From Sanghuangporus weigelae (taxonomy: Eukaryota > Basidiomycota > Agaricomycetes > Hymenochaetales > Hymenochaetaceae), in contig CP137323.1 in assembly GCA_033182465.1 (NCBI GenBank), positions 1,488,001 to 1,552,000 of the forward strand: a stretch of DNA of 64,000 nt. The letters run 5' to 3'. The translations under genes were made by a program, and so were the position numbers. Below the pieces are notes generated by a model. That model was not told the origin of the DNA and searched no databases. It saw nothing but the letters and a program-made list of their open reading frames with translations. Shown here in pieces: positions 45,601 to 56,808 of this stretch; the first letter of the stretch is position 1, and each line of letters opens with the position of its first letter.

Positions 45601-47883
45601 ATTTCCTAGCCTCGCGATGCAACGCTCGCATCATTTCTTCGGGATGCCAACAAGCTTGCGACGTTATTTGCCGCGCCTGTCATGCAAAGCTCACCACATA
45701 TCTATGTCTCCATGGTTCCTCTCTCTGAGGGTGATTCCAAGGTTGCTGAACACTACTCCAAACATTTGTCAAACATGGTGCGAGTAGAGCGAAGAGGAAT
45801 GAAGACATTACCGTCATGTCTCAAGGTTCTAGAGGGGCACGAGTATGTAGTAAGCACCGTCGCCTTCTCTCCGAACGGAAGGCTTATCGCATCGGCATCT
45901 TACGATGGAGCTGTCACGTTGTGGAACGTAGATGACGGGGAAGGGATTGTCATACCGCCCAGTGGGAACACATTATCTTTTTCACCTGACGGAAACCGTA
46001 TCGTTTTGGGCTCTCGGGACCGCATGATCAGAGTTTGGGATATCCAGAATGAGAAGCTTATTCTCGATCCTCTGGAGTGGCATACTGCGGACGTTTGGTC
46101 GGTTTCTTGGTCTCCTGACGGGTCGAGAATCGGTTCGGGGTCTAAGGATATGATGGTCATCATCTGGGATGCCGCAGGTGGCAAACCTCTATTCAGTCCT
46201 TTGACTGGGCATACAGGCCAGGTCACTTCTGTTACCTTTTCTCCTGACAGTTTGCATCTTGCCTCGGGTGCTTTCGATAATACGATCAGAATTTGGGATG
46301 TGAAGCGCGGGAAACTTGCATTCAAACCATTCGAGGGTCATTCCGATGCCGTACAATCCGTCTCATTCTCTCCGAACGGCGAGCACCTGGTCTCTGGCTC
46401 TTGCGATCAGACGATCAAGGTCTGGGAGGTAGCAAGTGGAAATATTATCTCCACTTTCAGAGGGCATATGTCAGATGTGCTATCTGTAGCGTTTTCTCCT
46501 TGTGGAACCCGCATCGTTTCTGGTTCCTGGGACAAGACGCTGATTGTGTGGAATTCTGATAGTGGGACTATTTTCTCTGGACCGTTAACGGGTCACGAGA
46601 GTCATGTTAACTCTGTAGCATTTTCCCCGGATGGGAAGTACATCGTCTCAGGTTCCAAAGACAAGACCGTCAGAGTTTGGGATGCTATTGCCGCGGCGAG
46701 TAACTCGATAACACCTGCAAGGCATACGAGAGCCGTTACGTCTGTCGCGTACTCGCCAGATGGAAGTAGTATTGCTTCTGCTTCGCAAGACCAGTCGATC
46801 ATACTTTGGGACGCTCAGAGCGGAAACGTCGTTCTCGGCCCTCTTCTGGGGCATACAGACGCGATCACCTGCGTGGCCTTCTCTGTAGATGGGTCGCGAC
46901 TTGTCTCGGGTTCAGAAGATAAAACGATCAGGGTTTGGAATCGTGGATCTGGCGAAATAGTCTCTGTTTCTCTGGAAGGACACACGGATATCGTTACTTG
47001 CATTGACGTATCGCCGGATAATGTGACCATTGTCTCGGGTTCCTCAGACGGGACAATCAGAGTATGGAACATGGTGACTGGCACGCTTGTCGCCGGACCG
47101 GTTCACGTTCACTCCGACTGGGTGCGTTCGATAGTTTTCTCGCCCAATGGCAAGCAACTCGCGTCAGGCTCAGACGACAAAACAGTCAGAATTTGGGATA
47201 CTGATACTTGGGATGCAATATTCGAACCTTGGGTTGCGCACTCCTGGTACGTCTCCTCCGTCTGCTTCTCGCCAGATGGTTCGTGGATCGCATCTGGCTC
47301 CTGGGATACGACTGTTATTATATGGAACTCGAGTAGCGGTCGTAGGATTGTTAGTCCTTTGCGAGGACACTCGTCCCCCGTCCAATGCGTCATTTTCTCG
47401 CCCAATGGAAGACATGTCATATCGGGCTCTTGGGACAGTACCGTTCGAGTATGGGATGTGGAAAGCGGGCAAAGCATTTGCGAACTCGTGGGCCATACGA
47501 ACGGCGTCACTTCTCTCGCCTTGTTCCCTGATTGGTCGCGAATAGTCTCAGGATCTGAAGATACTACAATCAGAATCTGGGATATATCGGACCTTTTTGA
47601 CTTGTCGAGAGAAGATGCAGAATATGTCGCGCCTGAACCGTCGTCCCCTAGCAATAGATACTTCTCGGAATGGGTCCTCCAGAAAGACGGTTGGGTTATA
47701 GGCGGGTCAGAACGACGCGACTTTCTCATGTGGATCCCTCCGGACCTTCGCTCGACGCTTTGGAGGCCTCGCAATACGGCGATCCTAAGCTGCGATTTTG
47801 TGACAGAGCTTGACTTTACAGGTACAGCACTCGGGGAACGCTGGACGGAATGCTTGGCTTCCTCTGTGGAGAGTAGATCGTAG
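42693..47883 (+). CDS. NLR-F: C2-helical-NACHT-WD40 STAND receptor, apparently intact
   Basis: The best copy of the family, about 1,590 residues. Exon 1 (42693-42717, 25 nt) gives MSIHYRLR. Exon 2 (42776-42923) and exon 3 (42975-43105) encode the C2-like domain: TPNLYVQAKHGDN, SPVWDEELV and PDPCVGVVDIKLTDLLTK. The next exons give a helical domain with ALYKAVKNVFDTDQRIVNLV, INGLLKQTIECC and MLDLSSSQKIDEFEQVLASF. The NACHT exon has Walker A GVAGSGKST (about 44203), Walker B VVIVLDALDECG (about 44490) and FRFLITSRQEADID. After a 45-nt intron, one exon encodes 14 WD repeats, which I count as two seven-bladed propellers. The cap (DGWVIGGSERRD, LMWIPPDLRSTLW, LGERWTEC) ends at 47883. All junctions I examined keep the frame. 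Inferred role: cytosolic sensor that oligomerises on ligand binding and triggers a response through its N-terminal domains, possibly at membranes. The Asp of the C2 DPYV loop is Asn here. Confidence 0.9.
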
Positions 47884-48650
47884 TCTCGGCGTCTTCTTCG
47901 CGTTTTGTCGCATATTGTATTTATCACGCCAAGCTATTTATGGACGAGACACGGGAACTTGAGAGACTGGTCGATACGGTGGATATTTGCATCCCTTCCT
48001 TACCCCTCTCACTTACAGGATCGAAAGCACCCTTTGATCTCGATCAGGAATAGTGAATAGAGCACTGGCTACACCCATCAAATAGAGCCGAAGTTTTGAA
48101 CCTGTCCGAAAGAACGAAGCAAATTAGATTATATCATCAAGGGAGTCAAGCTATTACCCGTCTGTGCAGAGCAAATAGTTCTCCTGAAGCTGTTTCCGTT
48201 CGTTTTAACTTTCAACCCATTGCATGTCAATACCTGTGTTTGGCACTGTTTGCCCTAAGTCTGCTGAGAGATTGACGTTTCCTAATCCGGGATTCTTCAA
48301 TGTTGCTCTGTACCTGTCAACCGCGAGTTTTGCTTTTACGACGGATACATGCTGCTTGCAACGTTGGGCTGAAGCACGTTGAATGAAGACACGTCATGAG
48401 AGAAACACGCGAAGATACGCCTGGCGATATGCACGCATGAACCTCGTGGGGTTGACGATGTGATTGGGGCAGAGGGTCCAAGGCGCACTAATAAGCTCCC
48501 TCAGTGGAGTGGACTCAGGTCGACAATCACATCTTGTTCTTCACCCACCACCAACTTGCCCTTATTCACCGCTTTCACGTCACTTGCCTGAACAGTCAAA
48601 CAGCATCAGCAACGATAACAGCAGTAGTGAAGACCTGAAAGCAAAGTACG
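47884..48650. other. Intergenic region with no gene seen
   Basis: 3' flank of NLR-F and promoter of the next gene. No coding sequence or repeat was recognised. CT-rich stretches near 48530-48590 precede the next start codon. Confidence 0.5.
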
Positions 48651-49532
48651 ATGGCAACACTCGTCCAACGAACACCCTCGATGTTGTCGGCGGAGTATTA
48701 TAATCCCAAGGTATGTGGAGTTCCTTTGTTCCCTACGAGAGTGGATGATGCATTGTGCATTGTGAGCCCCTATCATGCACAATGAGTCACCGCTTCATTG
48801 CTTCACTTTATATAATGAATGGAGCCGAACGACTGACCTGACTTGAATCCGCAGGACACCTCCATGATGGACGCAGATGCAGAAATATGTCGCTTGTTCG
48901 GTTCCTTGAATCTAGCAGGCTTTGCTGCTGTACAACCGCAGATAGTAAGCGAGGTGAAGCAGGTATGTGTTTTAATTGCTTCCTGTTGCATCCAGAGGTT
49001 TAATGCTTTCAATTAGCCTAGTCAACATGAAGTGTTGCCAGTCCCTACTCAGCCTGAAGAAGATACGTCAATGTCGGCCGAACCCGACATGACAGCAGTC
49101 ACAGACGGGGAGGGCAACGTGCAGGTGAGCCCTCCCCTTTCACGTACCGGCTACCCATTCCTTGAGATTTACGAGCCCAAACAGTTTGTCGAAACGTCTT
49201 CCTCCAAGTCTCCTTCAGAAGAAGAGAAAAAGATAGAAGGCTGCGGTCTCATCCAGATGCTAGCAGCACATTACGCCCCAAGGCTCTCCCACCTGCATTG
49301 CGCCACCCGCGATCCAGACTTCAACCTCCTCGAGACAATACTTGGGCACCGAGAGCAATTCGTCGCTTTCCCTTATGGGCATCGCTCATGCAGCAGTGCG
49401 CTCACGAAGATTGCGTTCGAAATCGAACGAAGGAATAATGAAGGTCAACCATACCATGATGATCCATGTATTGACATGGCGATCGCGCTGCACAACGAGG
49501 CTTGGCTCATGAGTGGATGGTACAGCAAGTGA
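48651..49532 (+). CDS. Small protein of unknown function (three exons)
   Basis: Predicted exons 48651-48710 (MATLVQRTPSMLSAEYYNPK), about 48855-48962 (DTSMMDADAEICRLFGSLNL onward) and 49017-49532, all in phase 0, giving about 227 residues. The N-terminal half is acidic and Ser/Glu/Pro-rich, likely disordered. The C-terminal half has ordered-looking segments: GCGLIQMLAAHYAPRLSHLH, then ILGHREQFVAFPYGHRSCSS and IAFEIERRNNEG, and ends NEAWLMSGWYSK. I see no signal peptide, membrane span or known catalytic motif and do not recognise the family. Support for coding comes from the consistent exon phases and clean GT...AG borders. Intron 1 contains a 10-bp inverted repeat. Confidence 0.65.
48751..48784. 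repeat. Inverted repeat in intron 1 of the small unknown gene
   Basis: CATTGTGCAT (48751-48760) is matched by its exact reverse complement ATGCACAATG (48775-48784), with a 14-nt loop. It lies inside the first intron and may form a hairpin in the pre-mRNA or be a palindromic binding site. Confidence 0.6.
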
Positions 49533-49905
49533 TGCATTCCCTTGTCCTCCTCTTCGCATTACATTTGGATTCGTATCGGATTGGATACCACTTCGCATTT
49601 GTATACTGTACAATATCATTCGCCAGCATTTTGCTTAGGACAAGTTGCACCTCCAAGTTATGTAAAATGAATATACATACATATATTACCTTTCTTTTGA
49701 GGACTTGTCAAATTTTTGAAAAATATGACGGAGCGATCACGTGCAACGTGTCAACGCGATCAGTCAAGGGTGTTGTGAGTGTTGTCTCCCGCGAGAAACA
49801 CCAGCCACCGTCGTTCCTCAGCGCGCAACACCCGTGCATTGATGCTACAACTGCGCACCGATACCGCGCATATCAAGGAAGAGTAAAACAGATACGACCA
49901 CGAAG
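49533..49905. other. Intergenic region with no gene seen
   Basis: Promoter region of the BRCT gene and 3' flank of the preceding small gene. It holds AT-rich sequence around 49620-49720 and nothing coding that I can support. Confidence 0.5.
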
Positions 49906-52900
49906 ATGACTTCAAGAATGGCGGGGACGAGAGATCAGAACCAGGACCAGAATCAGAACGCTAAGACCAACCACATACGCACGCGCTCGCAGCTCCCGTT
50001 ACCCGAACTTAATGTCGATTATGACAGGTCCCCGCTGAAGAATGCGCGCGAGGCTTTGCGTCGTGCGAATGCGCGTTTTGGACAGTTGAATGGTTCAAGG
50101 GCGGGGAGCTCGAATACCGGCAGCGATGGTGATGTCGATACGAAGATGGAGGAAATTTTGGCACGGTCCAAGTCTGGCTCCACTTCGAATCCATTCAGAA
50201 GAACTGCGGCGGAGAATGTAAATGATATACTGAAGGTCATGAAGACTGATGAGCCGACAACAGAACCGACAACAGCGATGACCACGGACAATAAAGAAAG
50301 TATGAGGACAACGTTGCAACGACGGCCCTCCAACCCATTCGATCTCATCACAGAGATGGTTGATGATCATTCGAAGCATCCCAAACGGCCTCGTTCATCT
50401 TCATTTGACGAGCCCCGCCCGCCTTCGCCAAGTGGTTCGGACGCAAAGGCAGGTGGCAGCGTCACCTGCGACCGACCTTCATCCAAAGCTCCTCTTCTTC
50501 CTTCTCACGGCCTAAACTCGAACGGACTTGCTGCCGAATCCGGTGTCTCGTCGTCGGAGCCAGAATCAGCGTCGATTGCCAGTTCTGAGACTAATACAAA
50601 GCGTGCAAAGCTTGGAGGACAGGTCACCCTTGATGCTTTCTTTCCGCGTCCTTCTTCTCAATCGAAGAGCGCAGTCTCTAAGCCAGCACAACCATCAAAT
50701 ACTGTGACACGTCGGATTTTTAGCGGAACTGCTTCAAGTTCCTTTCAATTCGACTCGTCTTCGTCAACTCCAGTACAGAATCCCAAACTAACTATCGGAG
50801 AGCAGGCGTCCGTCTTTCCTAAAACTCCGACAGTCAAAGAACTGCAAGCGATTCGAACTCTGGACTTGCGAACTGTGACGCCGAGCCCGAAGAAGCGTGC
50901 TTTGCAGATTGGTCTTGGAACACCGGGAGCTAAGATGCCGATGAAAGCAAGGGCTTTCAGCGCTGGAGCAACCCTTGCACTTGATCATTCCGATGCAATA
51001 AAGGAAGACGAAACCACTACAACAGCTGAAAGAAAAGAAAGAAATAAGCGAGCAGCTAGCGTACGTCTCGATAACTTGTACATTCTATTCAACTTTCTTT
51101 ACTTCGTTTTTAGGAACCTTGCGAAGAAGACGGCACAGCAACACAACCGCTTTTGCAAGCATCGCCAAAAGTACTTTCGCCGTCTCGACGACCATTGCTC
51201 TTGCCAGAATCCAAAGCGGAAGTTCGCTCGATGGATATAGATGAAAATCCGGCTGACCTGGAAAAGGTGGAGACAGAAAATGCGCCTGTGACTGACCAAG
51301 TCCTTCCGACGATCACCGTCTCTACATCAACATCAACCGTCGTCGTCTCTTCAGTCTCTGATGATGCAATTCAGAGATCCAGCTTGCCCAAGCCTGCCCC
51401 AGCGGACGTTGATCCCACACCTTCTACTCCGCGAGATAAGGTTCTTCCTTCTCGGCCTTTCCCATCCAATCGTCTTCCATCTACGAAGAGCCATTTGTCA
51501 AAGTTTCTTAGCATGTCCCCCCTCACTCCACTTTCCGCTCTTTCTCCTACCCCGAGGCTTGGAAGTGATGAGCTCGATTACGAAGAGGAAGAGCGTTTCG
51601 TGCAGGAGGGCGACATGAGAATGGCGGATAGGGAAGCGGCGAAAAAGGCCATGCAGGAAGAAGGCGAACCACAAGGTGATGCGCATGTACCGACTCCAAC
51701 GACTGCTGCGTTGTTCCCATTGGCGCCTCCTGTCGAGCCTAACCCCACTCCTTCAGGTCCGACCCGTAAAGCCAGCAATAAAAGCAAGCAAAAGGGGAAG
51801 GCTCTTTCATCCACTTCTCGCATCGCAACCGGCGTGACTGGGATGAAGAGACGAAAGAGTTTGATACCGTCTACTCCCCATTTGCGGCTCACGCGTGCAT
51901 CTGTGCTGCGGCAAAAGGCAATTCAGGCTCAAATGCGCACACCGAAAGACAAGGGTCGTCGATCTTCGATCTTACCCCCGAAGAACGCCAATGCTTTGGC
52001 TGGTAAATGTGATGATGGACAAAAAGACAAAGGAACATCGAAGGAGTCCTCAGAGCAAGATGGTACTCTCAATGATAGGGAGAAGAGGAAGAAAGCCGAA
52101 ACCGAGCCTCAGCGTTCTCCACGGAAGACTTTTGTCCTTACAGTCCCCTCATCACTTTCGCCTCGGAAGACTAATTCCACGTCGTCGTCGACATCTAGTT
52201 CGGCCAACTCATCCGTCACATTGAAGCCCACGCCTCTTGAGTCGGCGCCGTCAAAACTCTTTACTTTCTCGTTGTATCCGCCTTCGCTTAACGATACTGC
52301 CGCGACGGAGCAAGCGCAGCAGGCTTTGAATAAGCTCAGTTCGGCACTGGATAAACTCTCGATGCCACCACCTTCAAAGCCGAACTCGTCTGCGTCTAGA
52401 CCTGGTGGAGAACTGAAACGACCTGCAAGCGAGCAACGAGAACGCATACGACCTGCAACGAGTCTAGGATTTACACGAGAGAACAGCGTACCTGTTTCTG
52501 GAGCGGCAAGCCGAGGGAATGGACGGCCGAGAGCAACGAGTCGGGCAGGGTCCGTTGAACCAGCGAAGAGGTTCCTTCCGCCGCCGCCGCCTCCTGCATT
52601 TGGTTCATCTTTAATTAAGGAAAGAGCAAAGATGAGAACTCTTGCGCATGCTCCTCGAACTGCTCCCACTGCATTCGGGACAAACGGCGGCAATCCTCCG
52701 GGTCATGGACATATGCCTCCACCTTCCAGTTTCCACTTTGGGCTGGGATCGGGCGGTGTGTTCGGACGACCGATCCCGCGCATGCGCGCAAGTCAGAAGA
52801 CGAGTCTTGAAACCGTGCAAGGAAGTCCCGTAAAGGGTGGAACTCAATCGCAAGAATTTAACGAGAATGAAGAAGATGAGATCATGATTGCTGATGGACC

Positions 52901-54243
52901 TAGTGAGCAAGGAGATGCCGGTGCAGATGCAGATGCTTCGGCTTCCTCGTCCAACGCGAATGGTGATACCAGCATTAGTTCTACGGAAGGAGACACGCCT
53001 ATAAATGGTGCGATGAGCGCAAGCGGAAAGGAGCTGAAGAGAATTAGCAAGTTGAATGCATCTCGACGAGCGTCAATGGCATTCTCTACGTTGGCTCAAT
53101 CTCTTGGAACATCCCCGGATGGGCTTTCGCCATTCACTCCAAAAGATTCCAATGCCAACGACGATGTCATGGAAGAACGGACTCCCACAGAAGCTTCCGC
53201 TTTTGACAATAAGGTTATCACAAACGCAATCTCTTCCTCTCGCCCCGTACGGGCAGCTGCTCCGCGTTCTTTCGGGTTCGGTGCACCAGGCCTACATCGG
53301 TCGCAAAGCGAATCAGCTGCTCATACTGGAGCACGGGCACGATCTGTCACTCCGTTCAGTGAGTCTGATGGTGAAGGGCCTGGGAGGAGTAGCACGAAGA
53401 AAAGCAGTGGATCAATGGGACGGACGAAGATGCCTGGGTCGCTTGATATACTTGATCAGTGTACGGTATTTGTGGATGTTAGAACGGAGGAAGGTGAGGA
53501 TGCTGGGGCGTTGTTTGTTGATATGTTACGTGGGCTTGGAGCGAAGGTATGTGCATTCTGTCCAGTGCGCGTATGATACTAATAATATCATGCTCGCACC
53601 TGTGCATTTAGGTGCTCACCCGTGTTGGCCAGACGTGTACGCACATTGTGTATAAGAATGGACTATCAAGCACGGTAACACGATATCGGTGAGCAGCGAC
53701 CATTTTCATCTTTACTCTCTCGTGCTGATGTGCATCTTGCGATGCAGACTCCTCGACGAACCACGTCCCAAAGTAGTCGGGATAGGTTGGGTTGTTGAAT
53801 GTGCGGAGAAACGCGCTCGTGTGGATGAGTCGCGATTCCAGGTCGATCTTGAGAGTGTGAACGTAGCAGGAACTCTCAAAGTACGGTGCTGTCTTGCCTT
53901 CTCACCTTTTTTGACTGATGTGTTCTTTGCAGCGTCGACGTTCATTTCTTCCGAAACAGATACTGCCGTCATATGCATCGGGTCCGATGGATGCTTTCCT
54001 CAGTGGATCCACGTCTGGTTCGGACACGGCAACGGTGGTGCATCCGGTACCAAAGGCTTGCGCTGACTCTGATGGTAATGGATCTTGTTCTCTGAAACCA
54101 TGAACAATAAGCTGATGTATTTGATAGTTACAAGTGAGGATGGCGATACGAGCCAAGAGCGTATCCTAAGCGGAAGTAGTCTTGGCTCCAACATCCATCC
54201 ACTCGTGAGGGCAAGAAGACGCAGCATTATGATCCCTCGGTGA
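49906..54243 (+). CDS. Microcephalin-like BRCT protein with PIP box
   Basis: A large, mostly disordered nuclear-type protein (about 1,300 residues) with one ordered C-terminal region. The start MTSRMAGTRD is followed by Ser/Thr/Pro-rich sequence. QVTLDAFF (residues about 239-246, nucleotides 50620-50643) exactly fits the PCNA-interacting PIP-box pattern. Several CDK-type sites occur (TPSPKKR, RSPRKTF, LSPRKTN). The BRCT domain starts at ILDQCTVFVDVRTEEGEDAG (about 53450) and continues over introns with LGAKVLTRVGQTCTHIVYKN, then VVGIGWVVECAEKRARVDES, and is followed by KRRRSFLPKQI. This arrangement, including the basic RRRS-PK segment after the domain, resembles the first BRCT of microcephalin (MCPH1). 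The last exon, after a short intron, ends ARRRSIMIPR at 54243. It probably acts at DNA damage or replication sites. Introns lie near 51061, 53548, 53690, 53881 and 54072. Confidence 0.8.
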
Positions 54244-54743
54244 TCTTCTGGATTCCTTTCCCGTTACGCCTACATTACGACCTTGAAATGATTTATCATA
54301 GATGAGCACCGGCTAGTTTCGTTACTTCATTCACTTCGTGCATCATCATTATCCCATCGTATTCGCTTTGCATATGGAGGATTGATTATAATTCTTGAAT
54401 ACCCAGAGGAGAGAATCAAGATCGGCACTTGTTATCTGCAGTCTATTCCTCCCGATCGTAGAAGAAAGCGTATTGGTAATGTATTGTTACTGAGTACTAT
54501 TTTTTGTTTCTCACTTTGGAAACAGTTGTTTATTACTTTATATTCGATTTCACGGTGTCCAAAGATACACACGGTCCGTCTTGATACCTACTGGCTTATT
54601 CATCACAACTATGCTATTCAGCACCAGTTACTTCATATCTCATAAGGCTTCATATACTCAATCAGACTAGCTCCTTAGAAAGAGCCTCGCGTCTTTACAT
54701 GGACTGAAAACAATAGATGAATCTATCAAGAGCAGTCATCGGC
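54244..54743. other. Intergenic region between convergent genes
   Basis: 3' flanks of the BRCT gene and the first SDR gene, AT-rich toward 54480-54660. No gene recognised. Confidence 0.55.
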
Positions 54744-56019
54744 TCATTTCAAGAATCCCCGTTCCTTGAAGTCGTCGATTATGTCCTTCGCAGACTCTGT
54801 CCTTCCGTGGTGTAGTTCCATGCCAAGCACCGTTTGCGCTTTCGTACAATCGAAGCGTAGCTTATACGGAAGGCCCTTGTATTCGGTGCTAGTTGGCGCG
54901 TTGATTCCTGGAAGTTTGAGACCATTCACGGTGTCACCTGCGTGTGGTCATCAGAAACTATGTTTGATCAAAAATCAGAGGTTAAGGGGACCAACACCAG
55001 TCCAACCACGTAAATGGTTCCGACGTCATTATAAATCGCTGTCCGCCAGCCTCTGGAGTCCGAAGGGCCTTTAGCTGAGCCTTTGCTATGTCCCGCACGT
55101 CAGTCCATTCAGACTGGACGCTCGCACGTTCCTCCATAGATTTCGTGTTGGAGAACACGTTCTCGTATAGCGAGAACATACTTGAGCCGAGTTCAGAAGG
55201 TGAGCGAGCGTTACTCAAGATCGGACCAAGCACGTAGGACGGAATCGTCGCGACAAGGTCCCAGGTGAGTCTATGTTTATTTCGTTCGACGAAATCCCAG
55301 ACGGCTTGAATCGAGACAGTCAAATGTGTTTATACGAAGCAGATTGGGATACTTACCCTTTTCCGCGAGTGTCTTGGATGCGTAATACTTTATCAATGGG
55401 CTAACGTCCCTTCCTTTTTCTGCTACCTCAGCTATACTTCCCTCATTCCAACTGTGTTCGTTGAAGGTGCCCGTGTAGGGCGCCTTTACTACCGCCCCGG
55501 TTGAAGACATAAAGATAACGCGTTTCAGCTGCGGTCCGCTATAAATAGTTTGTTGATTGAGGCCAATAGATTATGGAATAGGACTTGACTGAGTATGGAA
55601 CTAACGCGTATTTGAAGGCAGATTCTAGTACTCCGACAGCACCTTTCACGGCCGGTTCGATAACCTCTTTGTGATTATGGTTAGTCCCTAGGTACTTGTT
55701 TCAACAAAAAAATTTACAGACCATTTGGGTCGGCTGCATGCAAATGAACAGGTGAGGCAGGATGTACGATTGCATTGACGCCCTTCACCGCATCGTCGAA
55801 TGCTCCAGTATCGGCCATATTAGGCACAACTACAAACTCAAGATTACCCTTTTCAACATCATCCTTGAACAGATTTCGAAGAAAGGTAGACTTGGATTCT
55901 TCCCGCACTGTACCGCGAACTGAGAAGCCGTCTTCTAAGAGTGCACGGACAATCCAGGCAGCTATGAATCCGTTCGCGCCGGTGACGAGTACCTTGGCTG
56001 GTGTGCTGATGGCTGGCAT
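54744..56019 (-). CDS. NADPH-dependent extended SDR reductase, tandem copy 1
   Basis: Starts MPAISTPAKVLVTGANGFIA (ATG 56019); an upstream in-frame ATG at 56058 is less likely because the paralogue starts at the matching Met. The dinucleotide motif TGANGFIAAWIV is followed by GTVREESKS, where Arg suggests NADPH. Further features are IVHPASPVHLHAADP, KRVIFMSSTGAVV with the catalytic Ser region, and KYYASKTLAEKG with YxxxK (about 55390-55360). LTWDLVATIPSYVLGPILSN gives the substrate-side segment, and the end is DIIDDFKERGFLK at 54744. The family (dihydroflavonol-4-reductase/Gre2-like) reduces aldehydes and ketones in the cytosol. The substrate is not known. It forms a same-strand tandem pair with the next gene. 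Introns split both copies at corresponding places. Confidence 0.85.
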
Positions 56020-56061
56020 CCTGTTGGAACCGTTGCAAAGTCGAGTGCTTGAAGGCACCGT

Positions 56062-56068
56062 CTTTATA
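56062..56068 (-). promoter_or_regulatory. Candidate TATA box of SDR copy 1
   Basis: The minus strand reads TATAAAG 43 nt before the start codon at 56019, a good TATA match in a fungal-like position. Confidence 0.5.
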
Positions 56069-56808
56069 ATCAGTGAGGCCGCTTTGCCGCGTCATTACGT
56101 TTCCTCTTGGCACTTGGAAAGTAGCTTTGTCATTTGAAATTTGTATAGTATATGAGCGTGATGGTCTTATCGACTGGTTAGTGAGATTTGGGAGAGTTCA
56201 ACGGGTCTTACGAAAAAAATATCACATCTCGGCGAGTTGCACTTCTTCCGCGATCAGAAGACCATTCGCCAGTAGGAGAATCGTGCCCGTCCGTGCGGGC
56301 TTGTTGAAGGGAAGTGGAACGGTTAGGTCGGGGGAGTTGGGAGCAGAGGGTACTTTTACCATCTACTTGGGTTTTTCTTTGTATTTTCCCCCTTAAGTTA
56401 CTTTTAGACCCGGGCGGTTAGCCTATTTACAACAAATACACTTTAGTATATATACCATTAGGGTTGGCACGTGACACCGGCATTACTCCGAATCCGGAAA
56501 ACTACTCGCTCACGGCAACTTCGTAGCGATCGCGTACAGCGTTGGTGGAGTCGTGCGGCGTACAGAGGTAGAATATGCTCACTAATTTATTCACTTCAGT
56601 CAGGTCAAGAGGTTAGCTGAAGTAATAGCTCAGGTCTGTGTTCCCGGTGTACGGCAGACGCAAGCACGGGAATGACTTCTGCTATAACTTCTTTGTTGAC
56701 TTATTACCACTTTATGCAGGATGTCTGTAATGCTGAAAATCATCAAGCATACCCGTTCTATGATCAACACAATCTTTTGTCGACTGTAGACACAAGTCTA
56801 TCGGGTCA
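56069..56808. other. Intergenic region between the SDR pair
   Basis: Upstream flank of SDR copy 1 and 3' flank of copy 2. A TATATATA-like word lies near 56444-56453 without a nearby start codon. No gene recognised. Confidence 0.5.

Noticed and set aside
45800-47600. Regular repeats of about 126-129 nt that might suggest a tandem array or CRISPR-like structure
   Set aside because: They are WD40 blades in a protein-coding exon, diverged from one another, in a eukaryotic genome.
47109-47927. Long open frame antisense to the WD repeats of NLR-F
   Set aside because: WD-repeat DNA commonly leaves the opposite strand open. The translated product has no family features, while the plus strand gives perfect WD blades.
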